From Lasiodiplodia sp. COLG20 (lineage: Eukaryota; Ascomycota; Dothideomycetes; Botryosphaeriales; Botryosphaeriaceae), in the NCBI GenBank assembly GCA_009801085.1, contig VNWV01000005.1, positions 930,001 through 994,000 on the forward strand: a DNA stretch of 64,000 nucleotides, written 5' to 3'. The notes under the pieces were generated by a model, which was not told where the DNA came from, did not search any database, and saw only the letters and a program-made list of their open reading frames with translations. Of this stretch, positions 1 through 11,275 are shown piece by piece; the stretch's first letter is position 1, and each line of letters starts with the position of its first letter. The translations under genes and the position numbers were made by a program.

Positions 1-1
1 T

Positions 2-2515
2 AAAGGCGAGTACGAGGACCAGCTCAAGGACGCCGAAGGGGCCTCTCTCGAGATTGAAGACATCCGTGTTCAGAAGGTCAAAATGGAAGAACAGCTCCGC
101 GCAGTCAAGGAGGAAATGCAGCAAGAACTTCAACGACAAAAGGAAAGTTTTGAAAGGCAGATGCAGGAGTACTCTACACCGACGTCAGAAGGGAAGAGTG
201 CATTCATCTACCTCTCAAAGGAGGAGGCTGAGCGAGCCAAGAACGTGTTCGCGCACTGGAGACAGCGCAGATACGTGGCCATGGCGGAAACGCTACTTCA
301 GAATGCTGCACTGCTGAAGGAAGCCCAGGTCATGAGCCAACAAATGGACAAGCATGTCGTGTTCCAGTTCTGTGTTGTCGACGTGGGCCACACATTTGCG
401 TCTTCCTACGATCTAGTGCTTAATGGCGTTCCCGGCGAGGATGACGAAGACCTTGAGGCAACCCCCAAGCCATGCATTGGTGTCAGGGTTGTCGACTTCA
501 AAGACCACGTCATCCACCTTTGGTCCTTGCAGAAACTCCGAAGGCGCGTTAGAGCAATGCGCCAGATGCACCAATACCTGAACAAGCCGGAGTACATGCA
601 ACACTTCCGCCTCGAAAACCCCTTTACCGAGCCGTGTTCACCGGAATACTCTCGAATTGGAGATGCAGACGTGCCTCTGGCTGCGGTCTTCGAATCCCGC
701 GTCCAGGACTTTTCGATTGACGTTACATCGACCTATACGGAGGGCGTGGTCGGCATATTGCGGCTCTCTCTGGAGCCTTCTTTCGCTGAAGCTTCATCAT
801 CAACTCTGAAGTTCAACGTGGTCATGCACCGAATGATTGGCTTCCCTGAACGCGAAGGAACCGACGTCCATGCCCAATTGTTTTTCCCCGGCATTTCCGA
901 CGAAGGAGGCGCCACCACCACTCAAATGATCAAGGGCTTCAACGAAGGGCCAATCAAGTTTGAGAGCGTGCACAGCATGGGTTTGCCGCTCAACAGCCCG
1001 CGCACAGCGTCTCTTCGAATTTCCATTTTCGCCAAGGTCACTGTGACACATTTAGACAAGCTCCTGAGCTGGGATGATATGCGTGACTCAGCACCAAGAC
1101 CGAAGGTAAAACGTATGAACTCGCGGCTGCCAGAGTCCGAGTTCTATGCTGAAGAGCGTCATGACATATTCGCGAGAGTGCAAATCCAGGAAATGGCGGA
1201 GGACGGCAATTACAAACCTGTCGACGTTATCCAGACCGGCACTCTCGACCAGGGTGCCTTTCAACTGCACCAGGGTATTCAGCGCCGGTTCGTTGTTGAT
1301 CTGACCCACAGCTCTGGGCAAATGCTCCAGTGGCAAGACATTTCGTCGATCCGTGTGGGCCATGTCAAATTGCTCGATGCAAGTGGCCGCACCGCTGGAA
1401 CGGATTCCCCACAGCCTCAGGTACCGATGAAACTCCTAGCCCGACCAACCGTCAAGGACAACGCCGATGGTACAAGCAACGTGACTTTCATTGCCCTTTG
1501 GGATTCCAGCATGCACGGATCCCTTATGCTTGACCGCACTACCGCCGATCGCTACAGAGTCCAAGTGTCTCTCATCTGGGATGTCGCGTGTGCCAAGTTA
1601 GCGAAGCCTATGACCTTCTCCTTGGACGTTTCCGTGCAAATTCGCTCTCGTGCCTACATTCGCCCCACGTCAATGTTCAGCTCCATGTTTCGCGGCCAAC
1701 GCATCATACACTCGACCACGGGCATGTTCTCTGTCGCCATCAGACCGGTCTCTGCAAAGAGAGCTGTGGACCTGTGGAGGATGAGCACTCAGCACGATTA
1801 CGTCAAGGGCGAGGAACTGCTCACAGGCTGGACCCCGCGCGGCGTTTCCCTCGTCAAAGACTTCCTTGCTACGCGGAAGCGACGCAGAAGAGTTGCGGAG
1901 ATTGAGACAGCTCGGAGCATTCTCAGCCAAAGGGCGCTCACGGCCAACAGTGATGCTTACCTTGATAATGATGGCGAGCTCAACGACCGGCAGAGAGAAC
2001 TTCTGAACAAGGTTCTTGCGCTTTGGCAGACAAAGAAGGACATTGGAGAGATCATTCTCACGAAGGAAAACCTCGAGCCACCGGAGCGTGGTGCAGCTTT
2101 TGCGACGCCGCCTAATGGCGAGACGAAGCCGACACTGGTCTCAGAAGTGCGCTATGTGGCGAAGAACCCAACAATGCTAAAGAGTGGCTATCTCATGACG
2201 CCCGATGATACCAACACGCGGTGGGTGCGGCGGTTCGTGGAATTGCGGCGGCCATATCTGCACATCTTCACAGTGCCTGAGGGCGACGAACTGAATGCCA
2301 TCAACCTGTCCAACTCGCGCATAGATCACCAACCGCCGGTGGCTGGGTTGTTGCAGCGGCATAACATGAACGTCTTTGCCGTCTTCGCGCCGCAGAACAC
2401 CTTCCTCTTCGCAGCCAAGAGTGAACGCGAAAAGATCGAATGGATACTCAAAATCGATCAGAGCTACTTCAGCAGCGGAAGCGGAACGCCGGCGGAGGAT
2501 GACGACAGTGCTTGA
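2..2515 (+). CDS. Kinesin-3 (UNC-104/KIF1A-like) motor, C-terminal part
   Basis: Partial: the frame is open to the left edge, so the motor and FHA domains lie outside the window. The 837 visible residues begin in a charged coiled-coil stretch (Glu/Lys/Gln-rich, about residues 1-80). The long middle region resembles the KIF1B/DUF3694-type stalk of kinesin-3. A C-terminal pleckstrin-homology domain (about residues 720-825) has the usual start LKSGYL and a W near its final helix (KIEWILKI). In this family the motor moves early endosomes and vesicles towards microtubule plus ends, and the PH domain binds phosphoinositides on the cargo. No intron is needed in the visible part. The stop is TGA. Family assignment is from recognised domain order; cargo in this fungus is inference. 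Confidence 0.9.
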   Translation, partial: KGEYEDQLKDAEGASLEIEDIRVQKVKMEEQLRAVKEEMQQELQRQKESFERQMQEYSTPTSEGKSAFIYLSKEEAERAKNVFAHWRQRRYVAMAETLLQNAALLKEAQVMSQQMDKHVVFQFCVVDVGHTFASSYDLVLNGVPGEDDEDLEATPKPCIGVRVVDFKDHVIHLWSLQKLRRRVRAMRQMHQYLNKPEYMQHFRLENPFTEPCSPEYSRIGDADVPLAAVFESRVQDFSIDVTSTYTEGVVGILRLSLEPSFAEASSSTLKFNVVMHRMIGFPEREGTDVHAQLFFPGISDEGGATTTQMIKGFNEGPIKFESVHSMGLPLNSPRTASLRISIFAKVTVTHLDKLLSWDDMRDSAPRPKVKRMNSRLPESEFYAEERHDIFARVQIQEMAEDGNYKPVDVIQTGTLDQGAFQLHQGIQRRFVVDLTHSSGQMLQWQDISSIRVGHVKLLDASGRTAGTDSPQPQVPMKLLARPTVKDNADGTSNVTFIALWDSSMHGSLMLDRTTADRYRVQVSLIWDVACAKLAKPMTFSLDVSVQIRSRAYIRPTSMFSSMFRGQRIIHSTTGMFSVAIRPVSAKRAVDLWRMSTQHDYVKGEELLTGWTPRGVSLVKDFLATRKRRRRVAEIETARSILSQRALTANSDAYLDNDGELNDRQRELLNKVLALWQTKKDIGEIILTKENLEPPERGAAFATPPNGETKPTLVSEVRYVAKNPTMLKSGYLMTPDDTNTRWVRRFVELRRPYLHIFTVPEGDELNAINLSNSRIDHQPPVAGLLQRHNMNVFAVFAPQNTFLFAAKSEREKIEWILKIDQSYFSSGSGTPAEDDDSA

Positions 2516-4224
2516 GATCTATTGCCATGATAAACCCGGAAATTAACGAACCTCTCTTTGAACCCCTCACCAATACCAAGGACGGATATCCCTCCGACAC
2601 CCTCCTTCACTATCCGTGTGTATGTACGAGTCTAAAATGCCGGCGTTGAGATGTAACGATTGGTTTCGTCAGAAAGAAGCTCAAACCCATTTGGATGATT
2701 GGATGGTCCATGGCCGCTTTTTGTTGTACTTTTTCTTTCCCTTTCCATGTTTTGCTACAAATTTGGCTGGCAGGCACACAGGATTATTTGGAGGCGACCG
2801 CTGCAAACGCTCTGTTTCTGATACCCAAAGCATGTCCGCGGGAGAAAACCGCGGTGCCCTTTTTCCTTTTCTTCTACCTTCTTCTCCCGTATTTATTTCC
2901 CCCTCCTTTCATCAAGCTAGACCGTGCCCCTACAACAGGAGAAAAGGATACAATCAATCTTCGTTTCGCTATTTCGGTCTTTCGTAGGCGGGTGGTTAAT
3001 TTAGTGGCACTTATAGACTGAATTCAGATTTTGAGATGGAGGAACTTCTGGCGGAGACGTTGCACTTTGGCTTTCACAAACTATCGAGTTTCCCATCTAA
3101 GACAACAGCACAAGCAGAACATGTACGACAGCAAGCTCTTTGTCTTTGCCGAGAAAAATCGGTGAGCTCAGGAGGCAAGGTTACTTTGTGCAAACGAGCT
3201 TGTACACTTGACTGATTCCAAGCTACCAGGAGACTCAGTGTTAAGGTAAAGGGTACAATATTCTCGTCATACACCCTCAGTCCTCTCTGAGACAGCACTA
3301 ATGAAGCCACCAAGTGGTGTGATAGAAGGCCTTCTCAATCGCGTACAGGGAACAGCTGCCAAAATCGAGCGATTGGAATATTGGACCGGACGCTATAGTC
3401 ACACATATTCTAAGGAAGACGCTCGAGTCACAATCCTTTCCCGAAATGAGGCGAGTTGCATAGCCTCCCCCTGATGAAGAACCATAGACGACCAGCTCAG
3501 GAATCGTGCTGACTGAGAAGTGAAGGGCCAGGTCGGGGAGACGACGGGTAGGCTGGGCAACGACTCGCATGTATCAGATGGGAGCGGCAACTGAGGTGGG
3601 TTTCGAAGCTAAAGCTCCACAAGCCAAGAGGTGTACAGAGAGGCATTCGTCAGCAGAGTGCGCACAATTCCGTGGTGTTGAGATTGGCGCGTAGGGCTGT
3701 GTGGCACACTTGATAGTTCCGGGTGGGGGATCTGGAACAAGGGCCGTGCAGGGCCTCCGCAACAGCCGCCGTATCAGCGTATTTTCCGCAGCGCGCAGAT
3801 CCCGGATCGGCATGGAGTCCAAGAAAGTTGGTGTCTCCTCAGTGTCTCGAAGAGGGAAGCACTGGCGTATGGAGCCGAATGAGTGCCGCGCGACTAGCTC
3901 TTCGTGATCGCCAATCTCCCAGAACCTTAGTGCTGCACGTAGGGGTACGCGACGACACCTGTGTCAACAAAGTACACACATCAGGCCAGCATAATCAAAG
4001 ACAAGATTGTTTAGTGTGTCGCAAAAAAGGGAGGACAGAAAGGATGTGGGGCCGAGAGCTAATACAATTGCGCGCATTCGCCCGACCTTGGTCTTCACCA
4101 TCCACACCTTCTTTTTCTCCATTCCCTCAATTCTCTTCCCAGCCTACAGGCAGGCCCTGTAGCTGCGCAGGTCGTTCAATCCTTTGGTAGTACTCTCTTT
4201 AATCACAAAGCAAAAAAAACAAAA
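2516..4224. other. Intergenic region, kinesin to MFS gene
   Basis: About 1.7 kb with only short overlapping open frames on both strands. None has a recognisable domain, good splice sites or a convincing start. Pyrimidine-rich tracts near 2715-2900 probably belong to the kinesin 3' flank. The last 150 bases are a CT-rich then A-rich leader immediately before the MFS start, typical of a fungal promoter. A Cys/Ser-containing frame on the minus strand around 3298-3570 looks mildly protein-like but could not be assigned. Confidence 0.5.
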
Positions 4225-6003
4225 ATGGGGTTTCTGAACATTCTGGAGGACCGCCATCTTGGGCAACTGGAGGTGCCCGGAACGGCGTTTCTTGACAACA
4301 GCAGCGGAAAGGACCTCTCGCCGGAGAAGGACGCAGCACTCAAGTATGGCACTGGCAAGCACGCAAACACGGTTCTTGTGCCGCAGCCGTAAGTATATAT
4401 TCGAAGACGTGCGAAGAGAAAATTTGCTGAACATGAAGACAGATCGGATGATCCAAACGACCCGCTCAACTTCTCGCCGGCGAAGAAGCTGACCATAACT
4501 TCGGTTGTATCCTTTGGAACAATTATTTTCTCTGCTGTCATTGGTAAGAGTGCAGAAGCTTTCCGGCGCATCCTAGCGCTAACACGCCACAGCCCCAATG
4601 CTTGCTCCCGGGCTGGTAGTTATTGCTGAAGAGTTCAAGCGTCCACTAAAGGACGTGTCTCTCGCAACGGGATACCAGTCCCTTGTTGCGGGATGCTCGC
4701 TCCCGCTCGTGTCGGCCTGCTCGCGGAAATGGGGCAAACGGCCGGTGATGCTGATTTCGGCGCTGTTCGGACTTGTCGGCTCCATATCCGGCGCTCTGTG
4801 GACCAGTTTCGATGGGTTGATAGTCAGCCGGATCATCCAAGGTGGAAGCATCGCGGCGTTCGAAAGCGTTGGCATCTCGATGATCGGAGACATCTACTTC
4901 GTGCACGAGCGCGGCTTCTACATGGCGCTCATGCAGTTCCTCCTGGGCGCGACTTCGAACTTCACGGCGGTGGTTGCGGGACCGATCACGGCGAACCTTG
5001 GCTGGGAGTACCTTTTCTACCTGCTGGTGAGTAGATGCAGTCGAAATTGGCGAAGTGGCGGGGCTGACGATGGCAGATTCCGTTCACGGGCATCGAGACG
5101 GTGCTGTTGTTCTTCTTCGTCCCCGAGACGCAGTACAACCGCGGGACGGGCTTCGGCGGCGACACCGAGATCATCACCACCAAAGACGGCGGCAGCATCC
5201 GGTCGATCGAGACGGGGTCGACGCTGGTGCCGCAGAAGAAGACGTACTGGCAGCAGCTGGCCGTCTTCACGGGCACGTACTCGGACGACAACTTCTTCCA
5301 GCTGCTGGTGATGCCGTTCGCCATCTGCATCAACCTGCCGGTGCTGTGGTCGGTCATGGTCAGCGGCGGGGCGGTGGCGCTGGTGGTGGTGCAGTCGATC
5401 ATCCTGCCGCAGGTCTTCTCGGCGCCGCCGTACCTGCTCAGCCCCACGGGCGTGGGCTACCTGTCGATGGGCCCGTTCGTCGGCGGGCTGCTGTCGGCGG
5501 TCGTCATGGCGGCCATCGGCGACCCGCTGGTGCGGTGGGCGTGCCGCAGGAACGGCGGCGTCTACGAGCCCGAGTACCGGCTGCTGAGCATGGTCGGCGG
5601 CTTCCTCATGCCGCTGGGCGCGCTGCTGTTCGGCTACCTCGCCCAGAACGGCGTCAGCTTCTGGGCCACGGCCAGCGTGCACGGCGTCGACGTCATCGGC
5701 GTCATCTGCGTCGCCACGTCCACGGCCGCCTACGGCGTTGACGCCTACCGCGAGATGGCCTCCGAGATCTTCGTGCTGAGCGCCGCCTTCAAGGCCTTCG
5801 TCTTCTACAGCTTCAGCTACTTCGTCAACGACTGGACCGAGTCGGCCGGCGTGGGCCAGGTCTTTTACGTCCTGTCGCTCATCACCACCATCATCATCCT
5901 CACCACCCCCGTCGTCTTCGTGTGGGGCAAGGTCTACCGCAGCTACTGGGCCCGCGCCAACATTCTCGGCAAGCTTCACCTGCAAACTCACGCTGAGGAC
6001 TAG
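4225..6003 (+). CDS. MFS transporter, DHA1/HOL1-like
   Basis: A 541-residue major facilitator with four exons: 4225-4388, 4443-4543, 4593-5026 and 5077-6003. All junctions have GT...AG and agreeing phases. The N-terminal cytosolic segment leads into DPNDPLNFSPAKK, a hallmark just before the first membrane helix of fungal DHA1 transporters. The first half has the motif A-like loop SRKWGKRPVM and a second conserved loop around PETQYNRG. The second half follows after a cytosolic loop. The family exports drugs, polyamines or related cations by proton antiport at the plasma membrane; the substrate here cannot be read from sequence. The last exon is markedly GC-rich and produces a long antisense open frame that is only a shadow. 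The start follows an A-rich leader (AAAAATGG). Confidence 0.9.
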
Positions 6004-7898
6004 GTGGTTTCATCCGGTAGCCTATTTTCGAGTAGTTGAGACAATGAACATGCAGACTGCTCGGAATTTGGAATGCAACAACGGAAAGATATGTCTTACT
6101 ATTTCATGCTTTACGATGAAGTTGACTTGAGCATGATTTTTGGTCTGCTTTTGGAAAAGAGGTTCTTGTGCAATGGCTTGGAATCGAGAGATGATGGCAC
6201 GGACTAGTGATTTGAAGCGCTGCATGTCTAGACTGCTTATAAGTAATAAGCTTGACTGTGACCGGAAACCGACGGCAATTGACGTTTTAACACAGCTGTC
6301 TCCCGGCAGTTTGGATTAGTAGCGCGGCAGAATGAAACAGGCTGAGACGGTGTGCCTGGATGCAGGGGTGGTGGAGCAACAATCCCGGACGCGCCATGTT
6401 TCTCATCTTTCTTCTCTCCACTTTGCCCAGAGCTTCGTAATAGTTGAACGTCTGGCCCTCAGAAATCGCCACCTGAGCCCGCTGCAAGCCCAAAAAGCAG
6501 CAGTACGAGCCGCTGACGTGCCTACCTGCAAGAATTGTGAGCGTGCTGTCGGCCACCGTCTCGAGGGCTCGCGTAATCGCGTCGAGGAGACTTGGCCACC
6601 GTGCCGAGGGTTCCTTGGTTACCTGGGCATGCATGATCCCGCAGATCAACCCGTGGCAACTGCAATGGTGGATCCCCACCTCCACGACCGACCCAATGCT
6701 TGGTAGTCTTGGGGACTTGCTTGACCAGGTCCCTTCTGCCAAGTCCTAGGTATAGGTCATCCAAGCTGTTTGCCGGCGTTCGCAAAAAAAAAAAAAAGAA
6801 AAGAAGGCGCTTGGACGTCCCTAAAGTATAATCAGGCTCGAGTCAATATAGAGCTGCTAAAGTTTCGGAAAAGCAATTAGTGATGTTAGCTCAGCTAATA
6901 ACTTCCTAGTAGTAATCTAGTTTCCTTCAGATTAAGCTCTGCCCGGTCTATTACCTTCAACGTTCTATAAACTGGCGTCATGGACGGCTTAACTGCCTAC
7001 CTTCTCATTCTCCGTTCCTTTCAAAGTGTTTTTTTTTTATGTAAGCGAGCTAAGGAGAACCCCGAAAAATGACAGGGTGGGCGAATGGCCCTGTCCAGGA
7101 CGTTAGCTTTGTATTCTCAACTATATCCATACATTTCCTGCATTATGCAGCGAGGTGTAGAATCAGCCGTGGTGTGAAGGGTTAGTGGACAATGATGTGA
7201 AAAAGCCGGTCTTACTCCGAGAAGAAAAATTTGAGATGAAAAGTAGAGAAGTGAGGTGACTGGGTGGTGCGGCCCAAAAAAAAAATGGTCCGACGTTGGC
7301 CACCCGTGGTATGAAGGCACCGAGCTTTTTTCTCTCTCGTTTACCGATGGTACACCTTCTTGACCGGCTAATCGCGTATTTGCAACCACAATTCCATGAC
7401 TGGCCACGAATAAATCACGCACCGATCACGGTGAAGCAGCCCAATGCACGGCAGGACACGGCCCGGGTGCAGTGAGCGCCAAACTATACGCAGATCAAAC
7501 AGCACGAACACGGGTCGCTTATCGACGTGTCCGTAGCCGTCTCGGTGCGTATTACTACGAACCGGGTGAGTCATATGCCGGGAGCGCAGCGACGGTGCAT
7601 CTCTGGGCCACTATGAGCGTATGAAAAGCTGTGTGCCGTACGCTATCATGCACATCGAAGCTTGTCCAAAGGCCGATTTTCCGATTTGCATCGGCAACCC
7701 AAGCCGATGTCGCCCACCCAGCCAAGTGGCTCACTTGCTATCAGTCCCCACCCACCGGTCTGCAATCCAAACTTCACTCTCCTTTTTAAAAAGCCGCTTG
7801 GTCTCCGCATTCTCGCCCCGCTCCAACCCGCTCGCTTCGAATTTGCTGCCTTTTTAGGCCCTATCGACCACCTCTAGCTTGATAGCACTCTTTTGGCC
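6004..7898. other. Intergenic region between two MFS genes
   Basis: About 1.9 kb, more AT-rich than the neighbouring genes, with homopolymer runs (A near 6783-6797, T near 7029-7038). A minus-strand open frame at 6287-6742 is the longest, but it has no family I recognise. CT-rich sequence between about 7790 and 7890 is the likely promoter/leader of the next gene. I see no RNA gene or repeat here. Confidence 0.5.
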
Positions 7899-9525
7899 AT
7901 GGATATCGCCCCCGTCTCCACTACTCCCGAGCCCACTCGGTCCAGTTCCGAGAAGGGCGAGGACAATGATTGCACCATCGAGCCCATTCGCACAGTTAAG
8001 ACACACCAGACTGTAGATTTGCAGCGTACCTCTTCGCGGCCGGCAAATGTGCTGCAGCGCTTCATCACCCCCTCCACCTTCCGAGAAGAGCCACCGCCAG
8101 ACGGAGGTCTGAAGGCCTGGCTGCAGGTATGTTTGGTCGAGCTGTGACTGAGCAGAGTTCTTCTAGTTTAGCAACTTGCCGCGTCTCGCTGTAAAAACTA
8201 ACGATCAAAGGTACTTGCTGGACACCTCACTCTCTTTTGCACTTGGGGCTACTTGAACTCGTGGGGCTTGTTCCAGGCCTATTACGTCTCCACATACAAC
8301 TTGCCCGCTTCGACTGTGTCGTGGGTCGTCTCGATCCAGATCTTCATGATCAACTTGATGGCTGGCTTCTCCGGCCGCCTCTTCGACGCCGGCTACTACC
8401 GCCCCACCGTCCTCTGCGGCATGATACTCGAGGTGCTTGCCATCATGATGACTTCCCTCTGTAATCGCTTCTGGCAGGTCTTCCTGGCACAAGGCGTGTG
8501 TGGAGGCTTGGGCATGGGCCTCATCTGGTGTCCTACCATAAGTTTGATCGCCACTTACTTTGTGAAACGCCGCGCTGTCGGCATCGCCTTCACTCTTGCC
8601 GGCTCCAGCACAGGCGGAGTTATTTTCCCGGTGATTTTCCAGCAGCTCATGCCGCATCTCGGCTTCGGTTGGACTGTGAGGGTCATGGGCTTCATTGTTG
8701 TGGCTCTGTTTTGCATCGTGCTTTCTCTTGCGCGAACCAGGATCAATCCGAGAGAATCCGGCCCGTTCTTGGACCTTGAGTCCTTTAAAGAGCCTTGTGA
8801 GTGCGACCAAGCCTCGAGCCATTCGCCCTGCTGACAGCTTCGCAGCTTACTCGCTCTTCACCGTCGGCGCATTCCTCATGTCATGGAGTGTCTACCTTGC
8901 TTTCTTCTACGTAAGTCATCAAGAAAGCGTGTGGCTGAGAGCATACCTTTAACGAACTGCACAGGTGAACTCTTTTGCGCATAACATCATCCACGTCCCT
9001 TCCTCGAAGTCCTTGACACTGCTGTATCTCATGAATGGCATCTCGGTAGCTGGTCGCATTCTACCTGCTCTCTTCGCTGATCGCTTCTTCGGATCACTTA
9101 ATACCTTCATCTTCTTGACAGCCATCGCAGGCACCGTCATGCTCTGCTGGACCGCAGTCGACAGTCTGAAAGGCCTTATGATCTGGGCCGCCTTCTATGG
9201 TTTCTTCGGCGCCGGACTGCAGGGGCTTTTCGGCGCGGCATTGTCAGGCCTTACCACCAACCTAAAAAAGATGGGCGTCAGGGTGGGTATGGTCATGAGC
9301 ATCTGCAGCATTGCCGGCCTGACGGGGAGCCCGCTCGCCGGATCCTTGATCGAGTACAACCACGGAAGCTACCAGGGAATGCAGATTTTCGCAGGAAGCT
9401 GCCTTCTCGGAGCTGCATTCTTCAACACCCTAGCCGCACTTGCTGGCGCAGGTTACTTCCAGAAAGGCAAGGCTTCACAACCCGATTGTGACACCCCGAC
9501 TGCCCAAGATGGTGAAAAGTATTAA
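7899..9525 (+). CDS. MFS transporter, monocarboxylate (MCT/SLC16-like) type
   Basis: A 479-residue protein from four exons: 7899-8126, 8211-8796, 8846-8910 and 8965-9525. The small third exon and its 49- and 54-nt introns are supported by phase and by unbroken membrane-helix sequence. The start is the ATG in TTGGCCATGG. A hydrophilic N-terminus ends in PPPDGGLKAWLQ, the D-G-G element that precedes helix 1 in fungal monocarboxylate transporter homologues. The WGYLNSWGLFQAYY helix and the GGLGMGL stretch also fit this group. About twelve hydrophobic segments are visible. Members are proton-coupled or orphan transporters at the plasma membrane. True lactate/pyruvate transport is not established for most fungal members, so the substrate stays open. 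Confidence 0.9.
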
Positions 9526-9807
9526 GAAAGGCTGCCACTCCCGTGTATGGCAGTGACCGATCATATTCGAAAATAGATTGACTAGTGTCTTTTTCCGGCG
9601 TTTGGAGACAGGTCTCGGAAGTGGAAAAAAAATTGCAAGCAGGCAACGGTTGGTTGAACTTCGAAAATTAATGACTTAGTTTATAATAGATACGATACTG
9701 GCTTAAATCTTGCGGTTGTAGTGAGAAGTTGATACGACAGGCTGCGTGCTCTCGCGTGAGCACATTCGAGTGGGCATACCGACGCATGATCCTGATGTTG
9801 ACTGGAA

Positions 9808-10536
9808 CTACTCTGACTTGTCAGCCTTGTCGAGGTCCTTGAAGGACCAGTTGTTGAGGTAACCGAAGCCAGCCTACAGGCACAGTTAGCAGGATATACA
9901 CGGCGGCATTCAACACCGGCAGAGGCTCACGCTCAGGTAGCTGGCAAAGCTCAGCCATGCAAGGTAAGGAGCCATGATCCAGGCGCTCGTCTCGTCAACC
10001 CCGCTCCAAGTGTAAGCGAGGTAGCCGACAGTGCCGGTCAAAGCAACAATGTCGACAGTGGCGGCAAGAGGACGGCCAAAGCCAAAGAAGAGAGGCATCC
10101 AGATCAGGTTCAGGCCAAGCTGCACGGTATAGAGAGTTGCACCTTGCTGAATTTGAGTCAGTAAAGCATTGGTCTGAGGCAGCAAGGCATGAAGAGGCTA
10201 CCTTGGCCAGATCAGCCTTGATGGGATCAACCGACGTCAGGCCAGCGGTCCAGGCACGATATGAGGCATAGCCCATGCCAGCATAGAGCAGCGTCCAGAC
10301 GGGGCCGAAGACCCAGGCCGGCGGACGACCTTTCGGCCGCCTCAGTTTGTCATACGTGCTGTCCGTCTGAGCTGGAGAAAGATTAGCGGCTGGCGACGGC
10401 TTGCGCAGCGGATGCGCGACATACGGCGCGTGAGGTAGCCAATGCCGGCGCCGGCGACAACGGGCAGCAGAATGGCGGCAGCGGGCCGCTCAAAGACGGC
10501 CGCGGGCAGTGTCAGAGCAGGGACGAAGGTGGTCAT
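9808..10536 (-). CDS. TspO/MBR family membrane protein
   Basis: A 187-residue protein from four exons (minus strand): 10536-10425, 10371-10202, 10146-9931 and 9873-9808. Introns are 53, 55 and 57 nt, with consistent phases. Family hallmarks in order are the [15 protein letters not shown] block, the [12 protein letters not shown] helix, a Trp- and Leu-rich [13 protein letters not shown] segment and the final [17 protein letters not shown] element. Five helices are expected. Length matches the tryptophan-rich sensory protein / peripheral benzodiazepine receptor family, which binds porphyrins and sterol-like ligands in mitochondrial or other membranes. The physiological role in fungi is not settled. 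The acceptor before exon 3 is taken as the more distal CAG, because the alternative would leave a 28-nt intron. Confidence 0.88.
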
Positions 10537-11275
10537 TTTGGAGGTGAGGATGGCAGAGGGATGGTGGTGACGTGAGTGTTTGCGGCGGGCCAATAAATGA
10601 TTGCTTGTTTGAGCATGGCGCCGGGACTGCCCTGGTGCTGCTACGGCCGGCGCAAGCGCACTGTCGCACGGGGGAGCGCGCCAAGCCAGCGGGCGCAGCG
10701 CAGCCGCAGCCGCCGGTTGCCAGCTGCCCGTTCCCCGGCCGGTACGACCCCGATCGTCGCGCGCGAGACCTCTCTCTCCTTCACGCCCCGTCACCCTCTC
10801 CACTCTTCCTCACCCCAGCAGCTGCTCCGCCTGCCGCGTGAGCTGCCATCCGTGAGTGTCGCCATCTTCACCCTTCAACCGGCGCCCTCCGCTGTCGAGA
10901 ATTGTTGGTTTCCTTTGCCTTCTTCTCCGCTTCTCCCTTGCCCGCGTCGTCTCTCCGCCTCCGCCCACGTCGCCTTCTTCATTCCTTCCTCCCATCCAAT
11001 CCATCTTTGTTGCCGCGCCGCCACGCGCCCGCGCCTATTGTCCATCAACTTCCGAACCCCCTCTTGTCTTGTCTTTCCTTGACCCAAAACTAGACGTGCT
11101 TCTCTAACCCGGGCCCATGATGGCAAACAGCTCCGACGATTGCTCTGGTCCCACAACCAAACGCCGCCTCCTGATGGATGCGTTTGGCTGACCGGTCCCG
11201 CTGACGATTTGAACCCCACTCCCTCTCGGTCCTCCGCGAACATTCAGCTCCAGCCCAGCCTTGCGACTTGTCACC
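10537..11275. promoter_or_regulatory. Divergent promoter region, TspO / ARS2
   Basis: About 740 bases separate two divergently transcribed start codons. The half nearest the ARS2 start (about 10760-11100) is strongly pyrimidine-rich on the plus strand, a common fungal promoter and leader signature. Open frames here are by-products of that composition. No specific operator was identified. Confidence 0.45.

Noticed and set aside
5017..5991. Long open frame antisense to the MFS gene, 324 codons
   Set aside because: It is a compositional shadow of the GC-rich final exon: rich in Asp, His, Arg and Val with no motif, while the sense frame is a clear transporter.
11190..11225. Minus-strand GGTTCAAATC resembling a tRNA B box
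   Set aside because: The flanking bases do not form the T-arm stem, and no acceptor or anticodon stem can be drawn.
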